This document shows positions 41,552 to 50,994 of a stretch of DNA of 64,000 nucleotides, piece after piece. The notes below the pieces were generated by a model, which ran no database searches, was not told the DNA's origin, and worked only from the letters and a program-made list of their open reading frames with translations. Made by a program: the position numbers and the translations under genes. The stretch lies in NCBI GenBank assembly GCA_965215225.1, contig OZ244039.1, positions 1,860,001 through 1,924,000 of the forward strand. The letters are read 5' to 3'. The stretch comes from G965215225 sp965215225 (GTDB lineage: Bacteria; Pseudomonadota; Gammaproteobacteria; CBDBNL01; JAAOII01). Within the stretch, counting starts at the first letter, position 1. The number at the start of each line of letters is the position of its first letter.

Positions 41552-42790
41552 TTACAGATTTTTCTCCACCCAATCATGGAGTTTATCAAACCAATTAAAT
41601 TTGCCAAAAAGATTTTGATCTTGGAAAAAACCTTCCTTTTGGCGCGACCTCATCCGTTCTTCCACACCATAAAGCAACAGTCCTGCCGCAGTGGTGAAAC
41701 GAGGATTATCCATCAACAATTCATTCTTTTCAATATTCAAACAATTACCCGTCCTTACCGCCGCATGCATAATCTCGGCAGTCAATTCACTCAGCCCTTC
41801 GATAGCTGCCCCTCCGCCGGTTAGCACTACCCCTGCCGCTAAGGGCTCTTTCACCTTTTCATTTACCAGCTGCTCATCCACCATATTCAATATCTCTTCA
41901 TAGCGTTGCTGGATAATAGTTGCTAGATTTTGCCGGGCAATCTCTTGTTCATCGCGATGATCTACCCGTGGAATCCTCACTAGGTGTTCGGGATTCACCT
42001 TATCTACTAAGGCACAACCATATCTGTGCTTGATCTCTTCCGCCAACCGAGTTGGTACCCTCAGCCCTGCCGCTATGTCATTGGTTACATTGTCTCCGCC
42101 CATAGCCACAGTGCCAGTAAATATCGGCGCGCCATCTCTGATAACCATAGTCTTGGTCGTCCCCGCCCCTATATTTATTAAACAGACACTGCTAAGCCGC
42201 TCATCCTGTTGGAGAGTAGCATAGCTATCAGCCAACTGCTCCACTACAATTCTCTCTATCTTTAATCCACAACGAGAGGCGCACTTGCGTAGGTTGCGAA
42301 TGATATTACTGAGCCCGCTTATCAAATAAACATTCACCTCCAACCTCACTCCCGACATCCCTAAGGGCTTACGCACATTGGCTTGGCGGTCAACGGTAAA
42401 ATTCTGCGGCAATGCATGGAGTAGGATTTCATCATGAGGAAAAGCAACTGTCTGAGCGGCATCAATGACTTCTTCAATATCCGCCATAACCACTTCTTTA
42501 TCATTAATTGCAGTAGAACCATGAGAGTTTTGACCAGATATATGAATGCCTCCTGTTGCTAGATATAGCTGACTGATCTTTACTCCCGCCACCCTCTCTG
42601 CTTGATCAATCGCCTTCCTTATGGCTTCTTCAGTAGCTGCTATATCTACCACCGCCCCTTGTTCAATACCGCGACAAGGAGTATAGCCTATTGCCTCTAT
42701 CCGGCCCTGGCCTTCGTTATTCACTGTTCCGACCAAGACAACCGCCTTTGAGCTACCTATATCCAGAACTGCAACCATATTGTCTTTCAC
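41552..42790 (-). CDS. ftsA: Cell division protein FtsA
   Basis: 412 residues. I choose the GTG at 42790 because a perfect AGGAGG lies seven bases upstream and the GTGA overlaps the ftsQ stop; an ATG six codons earlier lacks a ribosome site. The actin-like ATP site (VAVLDIGSSKAVVLVG, INIGAGTTKTMVI, GVVLTGGGAAIEGL) and a C-terminal amphipathic membrane helix (WFDKLHDWVEKNL) are present. It tethers FtsZ filaments to the membrane and recruits later division proteins. Confidence 0.95.
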   Translation of the reverse strand: MKDNMVAVLDIGSSKAVVLVGTVNNEGQGRIEAIGYTPCRGIEQGAVVDIAATEEAIRKAIDQAERVAGVKISQLYLATGGIHISGQNSHGSTAINDKEVVMADIEEVIDAAQTVAFPHDEILLHALPQNFTVDRQANVRKPLGMSGVRLEVNVYLISGLSNIIRNLRKCASRCGLKIERIVVEQLADSYATLQQDERLSSVCLINIGAGTTKTMVIRDGAPIFTGTVAMGGDNVTNDIAAGLRVPTRLAEEIKHRYGCALVDKVNPEHLVRIPRVDHRDEQEIARQNLATIIQQRYEEILNMVDEQLVNEKVKEPLAAGVVLTGGGAAIEGLSELTAEIMHAAVRTGNCLNIEKNELLMDNPRFTTAAGLLLYGVEERMRSRQKEGFFQDQNLFGKFNWFDKLHDWVEKNL

Positions 42791-43509
42791 GACTGGACCT
42801 CCTGCCATTTGATAGCCAGGGCATTGTCATAGCGTAAATCAATTGATTGCACCCGTGCCAGTTCCTTATCATATGCATCGACAAAGGCAAGCAAGCGATT
42901 AAACCTTTCAAGGTGATCGCGACTACCCAGTCTTATGATCTTGTTGTCTGCCAAAGCCAGTAAGAGGGCTCCATTTGGGTCTAGCTTGAACTGACGAACT
43001 CTAAGCTCACGCGAACCTAGTTCATTGATCATCTCAAACAGCATTGGGGCAATCTCAGCCAAGCTATCTGCCCGTCCCAACCCTTGAGGTAAGGAACCAA
43101 AAGACAGCCCCTTGCCTTGGATAATGCTCCCATCGGCAAACATATAGTTTTCTGCTTCCAGTTGAGCTATGGGTAAGGATTCGACCAGCTCAATAAGCCA
43201 CTGCTTGTCTATTACCCTAATCCGAGCAGACTTAATCCAAGCAAGTTGCTCTATGTTCTGTTGTGCTTCCCTTATATCCTGTGTCTGAAATAGTATCCGA
43301 TTGAGTGAGGAATATCTCTCACCATCAACCACAAGATTGGTATATACCTCTCTTTGACTGTCATCATTGACAAGATAATCAACAATCCAAAATAGGGCAA
43401 TAGTCAGCGCGCCAAGCATGAGCACAACCTGTAGGCTCATACCCAGATAGGTCCAATTAAGAGAGCCTTCCTCCTCTTTGGCACGCGGCAATATTTTTGT
43501 CAAATTCAT
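42787..43509 (-). CDS. ftsQ: Cell division protein FtsQ
   Basis: 240 residues: a short cytoplasmic part, one membrane helix (about 26-49), a POTRA domain (~55-125) and an FtsQ-type beta domain (LIELVESLPIAQLE, DGSIIQGKGLSFGSLPQ, KIIRLGSRDHLERFNRLLAF). Bitopic inner-membrane protein that links FtsA/FtsZ to FtsB-FtsL. It starts in ATGA overlap with murC; there is no ddl or murB gene between them. Confidence 0.92.
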   Translation of the reverse strand: MNLTKILPRAKEEEGSLNWTYLGMSLQVVLMLGALTIALFWIVDYLVNDDSQREVYTNLVVDGERYSSLNRILFQTQDIREAQQNIEQLAWIKSARIRVIDKQWLIELVESLPIAQLEAENYMFADGSIIQGKGLSFGSLPQGLGRADSLAEIAPMLFEMINELGSRELRVRQFKLDPNGALLLALADNKIIRLGSRDHLERFNRLLAFVDAYDKELARVQSIDLRYDNALAIKWQEVQS

Positions 43510-44930
43510 AAGAGATACAGGTTGTTCCTTGCTAATTGCTGGGCAATAGCCCCTATGCTGCCTGCGCCCTGAGTAATGAATATGTCGTCGCTGCGAAGAA
43601 ACCGCCTTAATAGATCTGGCAGTTCCGCTAGGTCTTTGACATGGATAGGATCTATCTCACCAAAACGGCGCAGGCTCATACAGAGCTGGTGTGAGTCAAT
43701 CCCTTCAATTGGCTGTTCGCCAGCGGGATAGATATCCAATAGGAACAAGACATCTAGCTGACCAAGAACCCGGACAAACTCTTCATAGAGGTCACTGGTT
43801 CTGGAATATCTGTGGGGCTGGAAGAGCATACTACATCTTCGATTGGGCCATCCGCCGCGGATGGCATCAAGGGTCGCCTCAATCTCACAAGGGTGATGAC
43901 CATAATCGTCTATCAACATAACATTTGTTACCTGACTGTTGCCAAAAATCCCCAAACAGTCCTGCCGCCGCGCAACTCCCCGAAACCTCTTCAAACCCTC
44001 AATCATAGCGGGTCGCTTCATCTTCAATTCATTGGCTGTCGCTAGACAAGCAAGAGCGTTCAGCACATTGTGCTTGCCAGGAACATTAATATGGACTTCA
44101 AATCTTTCCCCATCTGGGAAGATCGCATCAAATTTGGTTTTTGCTTCATCCTGACTAATAGCCTCAGCACGATACTTAGCATCTTTACTGAGTCCATAGG
44201 TCGTATAGGGCCTTCCCATTTGTTCAATCAAAGAGCTAATTTCCTCATTGTCCGAACATAGAATCGCAAGACCATAAAAGGGAAGATTATGTAAGAATTC
44301 TAAAAAAGTCCCCTTAACCTTGTCAAACTTTCCTCCATACCCAATTAAATGTTCTCTATCTATATTAGTCACTATGGTTATGTCTGGATGCAGATGTAAA
44401 AAAGAAGCATCGCTTTCATCTGCCTCCGCCACTACATACTTCCCTTCGCCTAGACGAGCATTGCTGCCCGTGCTCTTAACCAAGCCCCCTACTACTAGGG
44501 TAACATCTTCCCCACAAGCAGCCAAAACTTCTGCCAACATACTCGTCGTGGTGGTCTTGCCATGAGAACCAGACACAGCTATACCAAAGCCAAAACGCAT
44601 AATCTCTGCCAGCATTTCCGCCCTTCTCACAAATGGAATACCTTTAGTCCTTGCTGCTTCAAGTTCTGGATTGTCTTCCCCAATAGCGGAGGAAAAAACC
44701 AATAGATCAGCTCCCTTTATGTTGTCTGCCTTATGTTCGGCAAAAACCTTAATCCCCATCTTTTTTAATCTAGAACTAGTAGAGGAGGCACCCAGGTCAG
44801 ATCCTTGAACCTGATAACCCAAGCCTTTCAGAATCTCGGCTATACCACACATGCCTGAACCGCATATACCAACAAAATGCACTCTCCGGACTCTATTCCA
44901 AGATTCTTTTGCAAAGCTACCTAAGCGCAT
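43506..44930 (-). CDS. murC: UDP-N-acetylmuramate-L-alanine ligase
   Basis: 474 residues. HFVGICGSGMCGIAEIL near 19-35, the ATP loop VSGSHGKTTTTSMLAE near 116, ADESDASFLHL and DDYGHHPCEIEATL are diagnostic for MurC. It adds L-alanine to UDP-MurNAc, the first peptide step of peptidoglycan precursor assembly in the cytosol. It overlaps the murG stop by ten bases. Confidence 0.97.
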   Translation of the reverse strand: MRLGSFAKESWNRVRRVHFVGICGSGMCGIAEILKGLGYQVQGSDLGASSTSSRLKKMGIKVFAEHKADNIKGADLLVFSSAIGEDNPELEAARTKGIPFVRRAEMLAEIMRFGFGIAVSGSHGKTTTTSMLAEVLAACGEDVTLVVGGLVKSTGSNARLGEGKYVVAEADESDASFLHLHPDITIVTNIDREHLIGYGGKFDKVKGTFLEFLHNLPFYGLAILCSDNEEISSLIEQMGRPYTTYGLSKDAKYRAEAISQDEAKTKFDAIFPDGERFEVHINVPGKHNVLNALACLATANELKMKRPAMIEGLKRFRGVARRQDCLGIFGNSQVTNVMLIDDYGHHPCEIEATLDAIRGGWPNRRCSMLFQPHRYSRTSDLYEEFVRVLGQLDVLFLLDIYPAGEQPIEGIDSHQLCMSLRRFGEIDPIHVKDLAELPDLLRRFLRSDDIFITQGAGSIGAIAQQLARNNLYLL

Positions 44931-46024
44931 TTAAGCTCCTTAATAATATCATCTACTATCTTGCGACTTGCATAGGGGGTCGCAAGACGATGAGCCCTCA
45001 CTGCCATCTGAGCAAGAAGATTGCGCGCTCTTGTTGGCTCCTTGGCTCCCTTCATCATAGAAGAAATCTTCCTAGACAAATCAACAGCGGTAAAGTCCTC
45101 TTGGCGAATAAGTTCTGCCGCTCTTTTGCTAAAGAAAAAAGAGGCGTTTTTGAATTGGTGGTCATCGGTGGCAAAAGGAAAGGGAACCAGCCAAGACGCT
45201 ACTCCAACAAGGCTAATCTCGGTCAGAGTTAAGGCGCCAGCGCGAGCTATGACTAGGTCGGCCCAGAGATAGGCTTCTTTCATATCTGTGATGAACTCGG
45301 TCACTTCGACTGGACAGTCCAGCTTAGCATAGTGGTTGCGCGTATCCTCTAACCATCCTTTGCCAGATTGATGACGGACGCTAAGATTCTTCGTCTCCAA
45401 GCTGATCAAGGCTTGAGGAACAATCTGGTTGAAAATCTGGGCGCCGCGACTGCCGCCAATGATGAGAAGGCGCAAAGGGCCTCTTCGGTTAGCATAGCGC
45501 TCTTGTGGCGATGAGTAGCCTGTGGTTGACAAGATATCTTCTATGGGAGTAGGATTGCCATAACAAACTGCTTGCCTGTGAGGAGTGTCATGGGGGAAGC
45601 CAAGATATATCCTCTTTGCCAATTTACTAAGTAGTCTAGTTGCTAGTCCCCAATAGATATTCTGCTCTTGAATGAAGAGAGGCTTGCCAAGCAGCCTAGC
45701 CGCTAGGGCGGCAGGAAAACCCACATAGCCGCCAGTAACCAGAAGCGCGCTGGGGCGTAAGCGCACCAGAACAACTAGGGCTTGAAACAAAGCCCAGATT
45801 AAAATAGGCGGATAGTAGAACCAACGTAACCATCCTTTGCCGCGCAAAGCCACTATATCCAAAGCAAAGAACCTCAAGCCCTCCTTTAATAGCAGCGACC
45901 TTTCCATTCCCTTGCTACCTAGCCAATTTATCTCCCATCCTTGGCGGCGGCGAAATTCGCGCGCAATAGCAAGGGCTGGGATGATGTGTCCCCCAGTGCC
46001 GCCAGCAGATATGACCATCTTCAT
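44921..46024 (-). CDS. murG: UDP-GlcNAc:lipid I GlcNAc transferase MurG
   Basis: 367 residues, GT-B fold. The N-terminal SAGGTGGHIIPALAIAREF, VTGGYVGFPAALAARLLG and QEQN bind lipid I; GGSRGAQIFNQ and SLVGVASWLVPFPFATDDHQ bind UDP-GlcNAc. It forms lipid II on the inner face of the membrane. ATGA overlap with ftsW. Confidence 0.97.
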   Translation of the reverse strand: MKMVISAGGTGGHIIPALAIAREFRRRQGWEINWLGSKGMERSLLLKEGLRFFALDIVALRGKGWLRWFYYPPILIWALFQALVVLVRLRPSALLVTGGYVGFPAALAARLLGKPLFIQEQNIYWGLATRLLSKLAKRIYLGFPHDTPHRQAVCYGNPTPIEDILSTTGYSSPQERYANRRGPLRLLIIGGSRGAQIFNQIVPQALISLETKNLSVRHQSGKGWLEDTRNHYAKLDCPVEVTEFITDMKEAYLWADLVIARAGALTLTEISLVGVASWLVPFPFATDDHQFKNASFFFSKRAAELIRQEDFTAVDLSRKISSMMKGAKEPTRARNLLAQMAVRAHRLATPYASRKIVDDIIKELKCA

Positions 46025-47172
46025 TTCCTTACCTCAACTTCACTAGCCAGCTCACCATAGGCGCGCAGGACCACTCCAACCAAGAACAAATTGACGACCA
46101 GATTACTCCCTCCATAACTTAGGAAGGGAAGCGGCAGGCCTGTGACTGGAACATAGCCCAATGCTACCCCCACATTAATGAGCACCTGCATAAACCAAAG
46201 AACTGCCAAAGAATATAGCAGGTAGGCGGAAAATTTCTTTTCTTGTTCCAGACATCTACGTCCTAAATACATCACCCGGCTAAAAAATAGAAAGAACAAT
46301 ATCAGCAGAACTAAACAAAAGACAAATCCCATTTCCTCAGCTATGATAGCAAAGCTAAAGTCGGTATGAGCTTCTGGCAAATAGGAATATTTTTGAATAC
46401 TACTGCCTAAGCCTACACCCCATAGTCCTCCCCTTTCAATAGCAATAAGAGAATGGCCTACCTGATAGCATTGTTGTAAGAATAGTTCCCACACATTACT
46501 GTCCTTAATACATGCCAGGCGCTTTAATCTATAGGGTTGGAGAACCACCAGCAGAATGCAAATACCTATAAAAACGACGGAGGATAGGATCAGGTCGCGC
46601 CATCTCATCCCTGCTAAAAAGAAGATAACAAATCCTGCGCTTGCCAAAATGAAAGCCGAGCCAAAATCCGGCTGCAATAGAAGCAATCCAGTAATCAAGA
46701 ATATCACTCCTATGGGAATTATTAGCCCTTGCCAACTAGTCGCTATTTCATCTGCATAACGGGTCAAATAGAAGGCATAGAAAACTGGCAGGGTGAATTT
46801 TAGTATTTCGGCTGGCTGAAAAGAGAAGAAGAAGAGGTTTATCCACCTTGAACTGGCATTAACCTCCTTCCCTATCCCTGGAATAAAAACAAGTAGTAAT
46901 AACAAGAAAGAACCAAGCAATAGCCACAGACTTGTTTGGAACCAAAACTCCAAAGGTATCCGCCAAGCAATATATAAAGCAACCAACCCTAATACCAGAA
47001 TAGTTAAATGTCTAAATCCATAGTAAAAGCCATCATCAAAATATTCCTGCGAAAACTGAGTGGAAGCGGACATAACAAGAAAAAATCCACCAAGGGCTAG
47101 GATTAGGGTCACCACCAAAGTTGGTATCTCTAATTCAGAGGGTAATAGTGAGAATTGGAAATAGCGCTTCAT
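46021..47172 (-). CDS. ftsW: Peptidoglycan glycosyltransferase FtsW
   Basis: 383 residues with ten membrane helices of the SEDS family. The conserved TM4-5 loop (GKEVNASSRWI, FQPAEILK) and the PVTGLPLPFLSYGGSNL signature near the C-terminus are present. FtsW polymerises lipid II at the septum together with the transpeptidase FtsI encoded upstream. ATGA overlap with murD. Confidence 0.95.
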   Translation of the reverse strand: MKRYFQFSLLPSELEIPTLVVTLILALGGFFLVMSASTQFSQEYFDDGFYYGFRHLTILVLGLVALYIAWRIPLEFWFQTSLWLLLGSFLLLLLVFIPGIGKEVNASSRWINLFFFSFQPAEILKFTLPVFYAFYLTRYADEIATSWQGLIIPIGVIFLITGLLLLQPDFGSAFILASAGFVIFFLAGMRWRDLILSSVVFIGICILLVVLQPYRLKRLACIKDSNVWELFLQQCYQVGHSLIAIERGGLWGVGLGSSIQKYSYLPEAHTDFSFAIIAEEMGFVFCLVLLILFFLFFSRVMYLGRRCLEQEKKFSAYLLYSLAVLWFMQVLINVGVALGYVPVTGLPLPFLSYGGSNLVVNLFLVGVVLRAYGELASEVEVRK

Positions 47173-48533
47173 ACTAAATCCTGTAATTTGGTTACCATAG
47201 ATTTGAAATGATCGCCTCGCTCACCAAAGCTATCATAGCTATCAAAGCTGGCACAGGCTGGCGACAACAACACCAGGTCTCCTGCCTTAGCATTGGTTGA
47301 ACAACGACTGAAAGCAGCTGACATATCCGAACAGAGCTCAATAGGCTGCTTATCGCCCAACAGCTGCCGGATTCTCTGTGCCTCCTCTCCTATCAGATAT
47401 GCCGTTGTCTGATAGCTGGCAAGAGATTCCTTAACCGGCGAAAAATCCGCTTGCTTGCTACTGCCTCCCAAAATAATATGGATATGTCTATAGGCTCCTG
47501 CCAATCCTTCAAGGGCCGAAGAGGCAGCAGCTGGATTGGTTGCTTTGGAGTCATTGATATAATCTACTCCACGAATCTTAGCTACGAATTCGCACCTATG
47601 AGCCAAGCCACTAAATTCTCTCACTGCCGCCAAGCAAGCCTCGCGCGCCCAGGACATCTTAGCCGCGATTGCTAGCGCCATCAGAACATTAAGCCAGTTG
47701 TGTTTGCCCAGCAGCCTGATAGCAGAGACAGGCATAAGCGGCTCTACACCATCAGCTAAATATTCCTCTCCCTTTCGATTAAGGATACCCCACTCTCCCT
47801 TATCTGGCGGTCCCAAGCCAACTGCCGTTGCCCCTCCCTCTTGAGGCACAAACAAAGGTAGGCTCAGTTTGTCAGACTTGTTATAAACAGCCGCCTTGCA
47901 TCTTGAGAAGATCTTTTGCTTGGCATCATAATATTGCTGGAAGCTGCCATACCTTTCATTATGATCTGGGGTCACATTAATGAGGGCGGCTACATCCGCA
48001 GCCAGATTATCAATCAGTTCTAACTGGAAACTGGAGAGCTCGAGAATATAGACCTCAACTCCAGCTGCTATCAAATCTAGAGCAGGTGGGCTAAGATTAC
48101 CACCAGCAGCTGCATGAATGCCTTGCCTTTTTGCCATAGCAGCCAGCAGACTGGTCACTGTGCTCTTGCCATTGGAGCCGCTGATAGCAACAATAGGCTG
48201 AGATACTTCTTGGCGAAAAATGCTTATATCACTGACTAGGGGCTTGTTCCACTTCTTGGCTTTGGTGACGAAGTCCTGGTCATGAGCTATCCCTGGGCTG
48301 AGAACCAGCTCATCGGCGCGCCGAATTAGTTGATCATCGACTGAGCCTAGTGAATAGGGAATAGTGGGATACTGTTGATGAAAGGGACGACCATAAGGAG
48401 GATTCTCTCTGGTATCAGCAACCGCGAAAGGCAGTTGCTTTTTCGCCAGATAACGAGCGACTGACCAGCCAGTCTCGCCCAAGCCTATGACAAGACGAAA
48501 ATTATCTGTGGCTATCTTAGTGGCAGGCATCAT
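47169..48533 (-). CDS. murD: UDP-N-acetylmuramoylalanine-D-glutamate ligase
   Basis: About 454 residues from the ATG at 48533, whose ATGA overlaps the mraY stop; the frame is open 18 codons further back, deep inside mraY, which is unlikely to be used. GLGETGWSVARYLA, the ATP loop AISGSNGKSTVTSLL, SSFQLE, NVTPDHNERYGS and NDSKATNPAA mark MurD. It adds D-glutamate to UDP-MurNAc-L-Ala. Confidence 0.95.
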   Translation of the reverse strand: MMPATKIATDNFRLVIGLGETGWSVARYLAKKQLPFAVADTRENPPYGRPFHQQYPTIPYSLGSVDDQLIRRADELVLSPGIAHDQDFVTKAKKWNKPLVSDISIFRQEVSQPIVAISGSNGKSTVTSLLAAMAKRQGIHAAAGGNLSPPALDLIAAGVEVYILELSSFQLELIDNLAADVAALINVTPDHNERYGSFQQYYDAKQKIFSRCKAAVYNKSDKLSLPLFVPQEGGATAVGLGPPDKGEWGILNRKGEEYLADGVEPLMPVSAIRLLGKHNWLNVLMALAIAAKMSWAREACLAAVREFSGLAHRCEFVAKIRGVDYINDSKATNPAAASSALEGLAGAYRHIHIILGGSSKQADFSPVKESLASYQTTAYLIGEEAQRIRQLLGDKQPIELCSDMSAAFSRCSTNAKAGDLVLLSPACASFDSYDSFGERGDHFKSMVTKLQDLV

Positions 48534-49612
48534 CTGATCTTCAAGGTCATTAAACCTATAGCAACAAGAACTAGGGTCACTATCCAAAAACGAACTATCA
48601 CCTTGGGCTCAGGGATGCCCTTAAGCTCAAAATGATGATGTAGAGGTGCCATGAGGAAGATCCGCTTTTTGAATAGCTTGTAGGAGCCAACCTGTAGAAT
48701 CACCGAGAGGGTCTCGGCAACGAAAATGCCGCTCATCACAAAATAGACTATCTCTTGGCGAACTAAGATGGCAACCAAACCGAGACTACCGCCCAATAGC
48801 ATAGAGCCGGTATCTCCCATAAATATTTGAGCTGGATAGGTGTTATACCAAAGAAAGCCCAAGCAAGCCCCGATAAATGCGCCGCAAAAGATGGCGACTT
48901 CCCCCATAGAAACTATATAGGGCAGTTGGAGATAGTCAGCCATGACTATGTTACCTGCCACATAAGCAAAGATGGTTAGGGCGGACATGATTAGCACACA
49001 GGGAATAAGCACCAACCCATCTAAACCATCAGTCATATTCACCGAATTGGCCGAAGCCACAATAACCAAATAGCCAAGCACTATGAAACCCCACCCTAGA
49101 TCCAAAGTAATCTCCTTAAAGATAGGAAAAATCAGTTGGGTCTCAGCCGCAAACTCGGCCGTGTAATACATAAACACAACCACAACAAATGCCACCACCG
49201 ATTGAAGCAAGAACTTGACCTTGGCTCTCATTCCATTGGCATCTTGGCGGCGGATCTTGTAGAAATCATCCCATATACCTATAAGAGTAAATAACAACAA
49301 GGCTATGACAAGCAACCAGATATTACGAAGGCTGAGGTCAGCCCATAGTAAGCAACTAGCAACAATAGACACTGCTATAAGCAGGCCTCCCATGGTAGGG
49401 GTGTCCTTCTTTTGCCAGTGGCTTTGGGGGCCTTCGGCTCGAACCACCTGATTGAGCTGTAATCTCTTCAACTGCTCGATAAACAGATTGCCAAGAAACA
49501 GGGTAATAAACAGCGCGGTAAGAGTGCTGAACACAGTCCGAACCGTAATGTAATTTAGCACTGAAAAAGAGCTGTCAATCTTTACAAGATAGGTAAGAAG
49601 CCATAATAGCAT
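48530..49612 (-). CDS. mraY: Phospho-N-acetylmuramoyl-pentapeptide transferase MraY
   Basis: 360 residues with about ten membrane helices. KKDTPTMGGLL, DDFYKIRR, NSVNMTDGLDGL and FMGDTGSMLLGG carry the catalytic Asp residues, and FLMAPLHHHFELKG is the typical late loop. It transfers the MurNAc-pentapeptide phosphate to undecaprenyl phosphate, giving lipid I. Its ATG shares a base with the murF stop. Confidence 0.97.
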   Translation of the reverse strand: MLLWLLTYLVKIDSSFSVLNYITVRTVFSTLTALFITLFLGNLFIEQLKRLQLNQVVRAEGPQSHWQKKDTPTMGGLLIAVSIVASCLLWADLSLRNIWLLVIALLLFTLIGIWDDFYKIRRQDANGMRAKVKFLLQSVVAFVVVVFMYYTAEFAAETQLIFPIFKEITLDLGWGFIVLGYLVIVASANSVNMTDGLDGLVLIPCVLIMSALTIFAYVAGNIVMADYLQLPYIVSMGEVAIFCGAFIGACLGFLWYNTYPAQIFMGDTGSMLLGGSLGLVAILVRQEIVYFVMSGIFVAETLSVILQVGSYKLFKKRIFLMAPLHHHFELKGIPEPKVIVRFWIVTLVLVAIGLMTLKIR

Positions 49613-50994
49613 TAGTCTTGTCCTCCTAGTTTAGTTATTAAGAAATCAGCTACCTCCTCCATATGCATGCCGCGACTGCCCTTAACCAAAAAGATAGTGT
49701 CGCTAAAAGACTCTTTGTCGAGGCAATCAATAAGAAGCCCCTTGTCATCAAAAGCCTGGTGGTAGGAATCCTCGGTCCCCTTTTTGATGAATAGACGAGC
49801 CAGCTCGCCAAAGGTGAAGAGCCCATCTAAATTCATATCCTCAATGAAAGCCGCCAGGCTTAGATGCTCTTCTTCTGCCTTATCGCCCAGATCCAACATA
49901 TCGGCTAGGATAGCCACCTTCTTACCTTGCCAAGACAGACTCTTTAAGGCTCTTAGAGCCTGACGAGTAGAACTTGGATTGGCATTATAGCTATCGTTTA
50001 TGAGTAGGCAATTATGCCCTAGACTCTGATAGGACATCCTACCCTGGACAGGCTTAAAATCGGCCAATGTTTCTTGCATCTGCTTGGCAGTCAAGCCTAG
50101 CTCCTGTCCTACCGAACAGGCAGCTGCAGCATTTAATGCATTATGTTCGCCCAATAAAGGCAGATAAAATTCAGTCAGCCCTTCCTTCAGACTCAGCTGG
50201 AAGCCAATCCCTCTCATTTCTTGGCGAAAATTACTGATCCTCACCTCTGCATCTTCTCGCTGGCTGGCAAAACGGATGACCTTACGAGCCTTTGCCATTC
50301 GCTGCCACAGGTCATAGTATTGACAATCAGCCCCCAATACCACTGTCCCATTGGTTAGGCTATAGCTAATCAGCTCCCCCTTTTCCTCGGCTATCTTCGC
50401 CATAGTGCCAAAACCACCCAGATGGGATGGATAGACATTGATGAGAACCGCTATATGAGGTTTGGTCAATGAAGCACTATAACCTATCTCGCCCGGCCTG
50501 TCTGCCCCTATCTCAATCGCCGCATACTTATGAGAGTCTTCTAACCTTAATAGAGTCATTGGCACCCCTAAGTTATTGTTCTCATTGGATGGGGTAATCA
50601 AGGTTTTGCCCTTAAGGCTTAGCAGAGCCCCTATCATCTCTTTGGTTGTGGTCTTACCATTAGAGCCGGTTATAGCCACCATCACCCCTTGCCAGTTCAG
50701 CCGATGAAGAGCCCCTAGCCGCCCAAGCGCATAATGGGTGTCGCGCACAACTAGTCTTGGTTTATCAGTTGCTATCTGCCTATTGACGATAAATCCAGCT
50801 GCCCCATGAGAGTCGGCATAGGAAACAAAATCATGCCCATCATATTTTTCTCCTTTGAGGGCAAGGAATAGGTCCCCTTTCTTCAGCGCTCTGGTATCCG
50901 TGACCACGCGCGCGAAGATTCCTTGACTATTACCAAATAGTCTTCCCCCTAAGGGCACCTGAAGATCGGCTAGCTTGTTAATCCCGTTTAACAT
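49612..50994 (-). CDS. murF: UDP-MurNAc-tripeptide-D-Ala-D-Ala ligase MurF
   Basis: 460 residues of the Mur ligase family. DTRALKKGDLFLALKGE near the N-terminus, ATP loop AITGSNGKTTTKEMI near 106, NENNNLGVP and NDSYNANPSS are typical of MurF. It adds the D-Ala-D-Ala dipeptide; the D-Ala-D-Ala ligase gene itself (ddl) is not in this cluster. It overlaps the end of murE by seven bases. Confidence 0.96.
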   Translation of the reverse strand: MLNGINKLADLQVPLGGRLFGNSQGIFARVVTDTRALKKGDLFLALKGEKYDGHDFVSYADSHGAAGFIVNRQIATDKPRLVVRDTHYALGRLGALHRLNWQGVMVAITGSNGKTTTKEMIGALLSLKGKTLITPSNENNNLGVPMTLLRLEDSHKYAAIEIGADRPGEIGYSASLTKPHIAVLINVYPSHLGGFGTMAKIAEEKGELISYSLTNGTVVLGADCQYYDLWQRMAKARKVIRFASQREDAEVRISNFRQEMRGIGFQLSLKEGLTEFYLPLLGEHNALNAAAACSVGQELGLTAKQMQETLADFKPVQGRMSYQSLGHNCLLINDSYNANPSSTRQALRALKSLSWQGKKVAILADMLDLGDKAEEEHLSLAAFIEDMNLDGLFTFGELARLFIKKGTEDSYHQAFDDKGLLIDCLDKESFSDTIFLVKGSRGMHMEEVADFLITKLGGQD

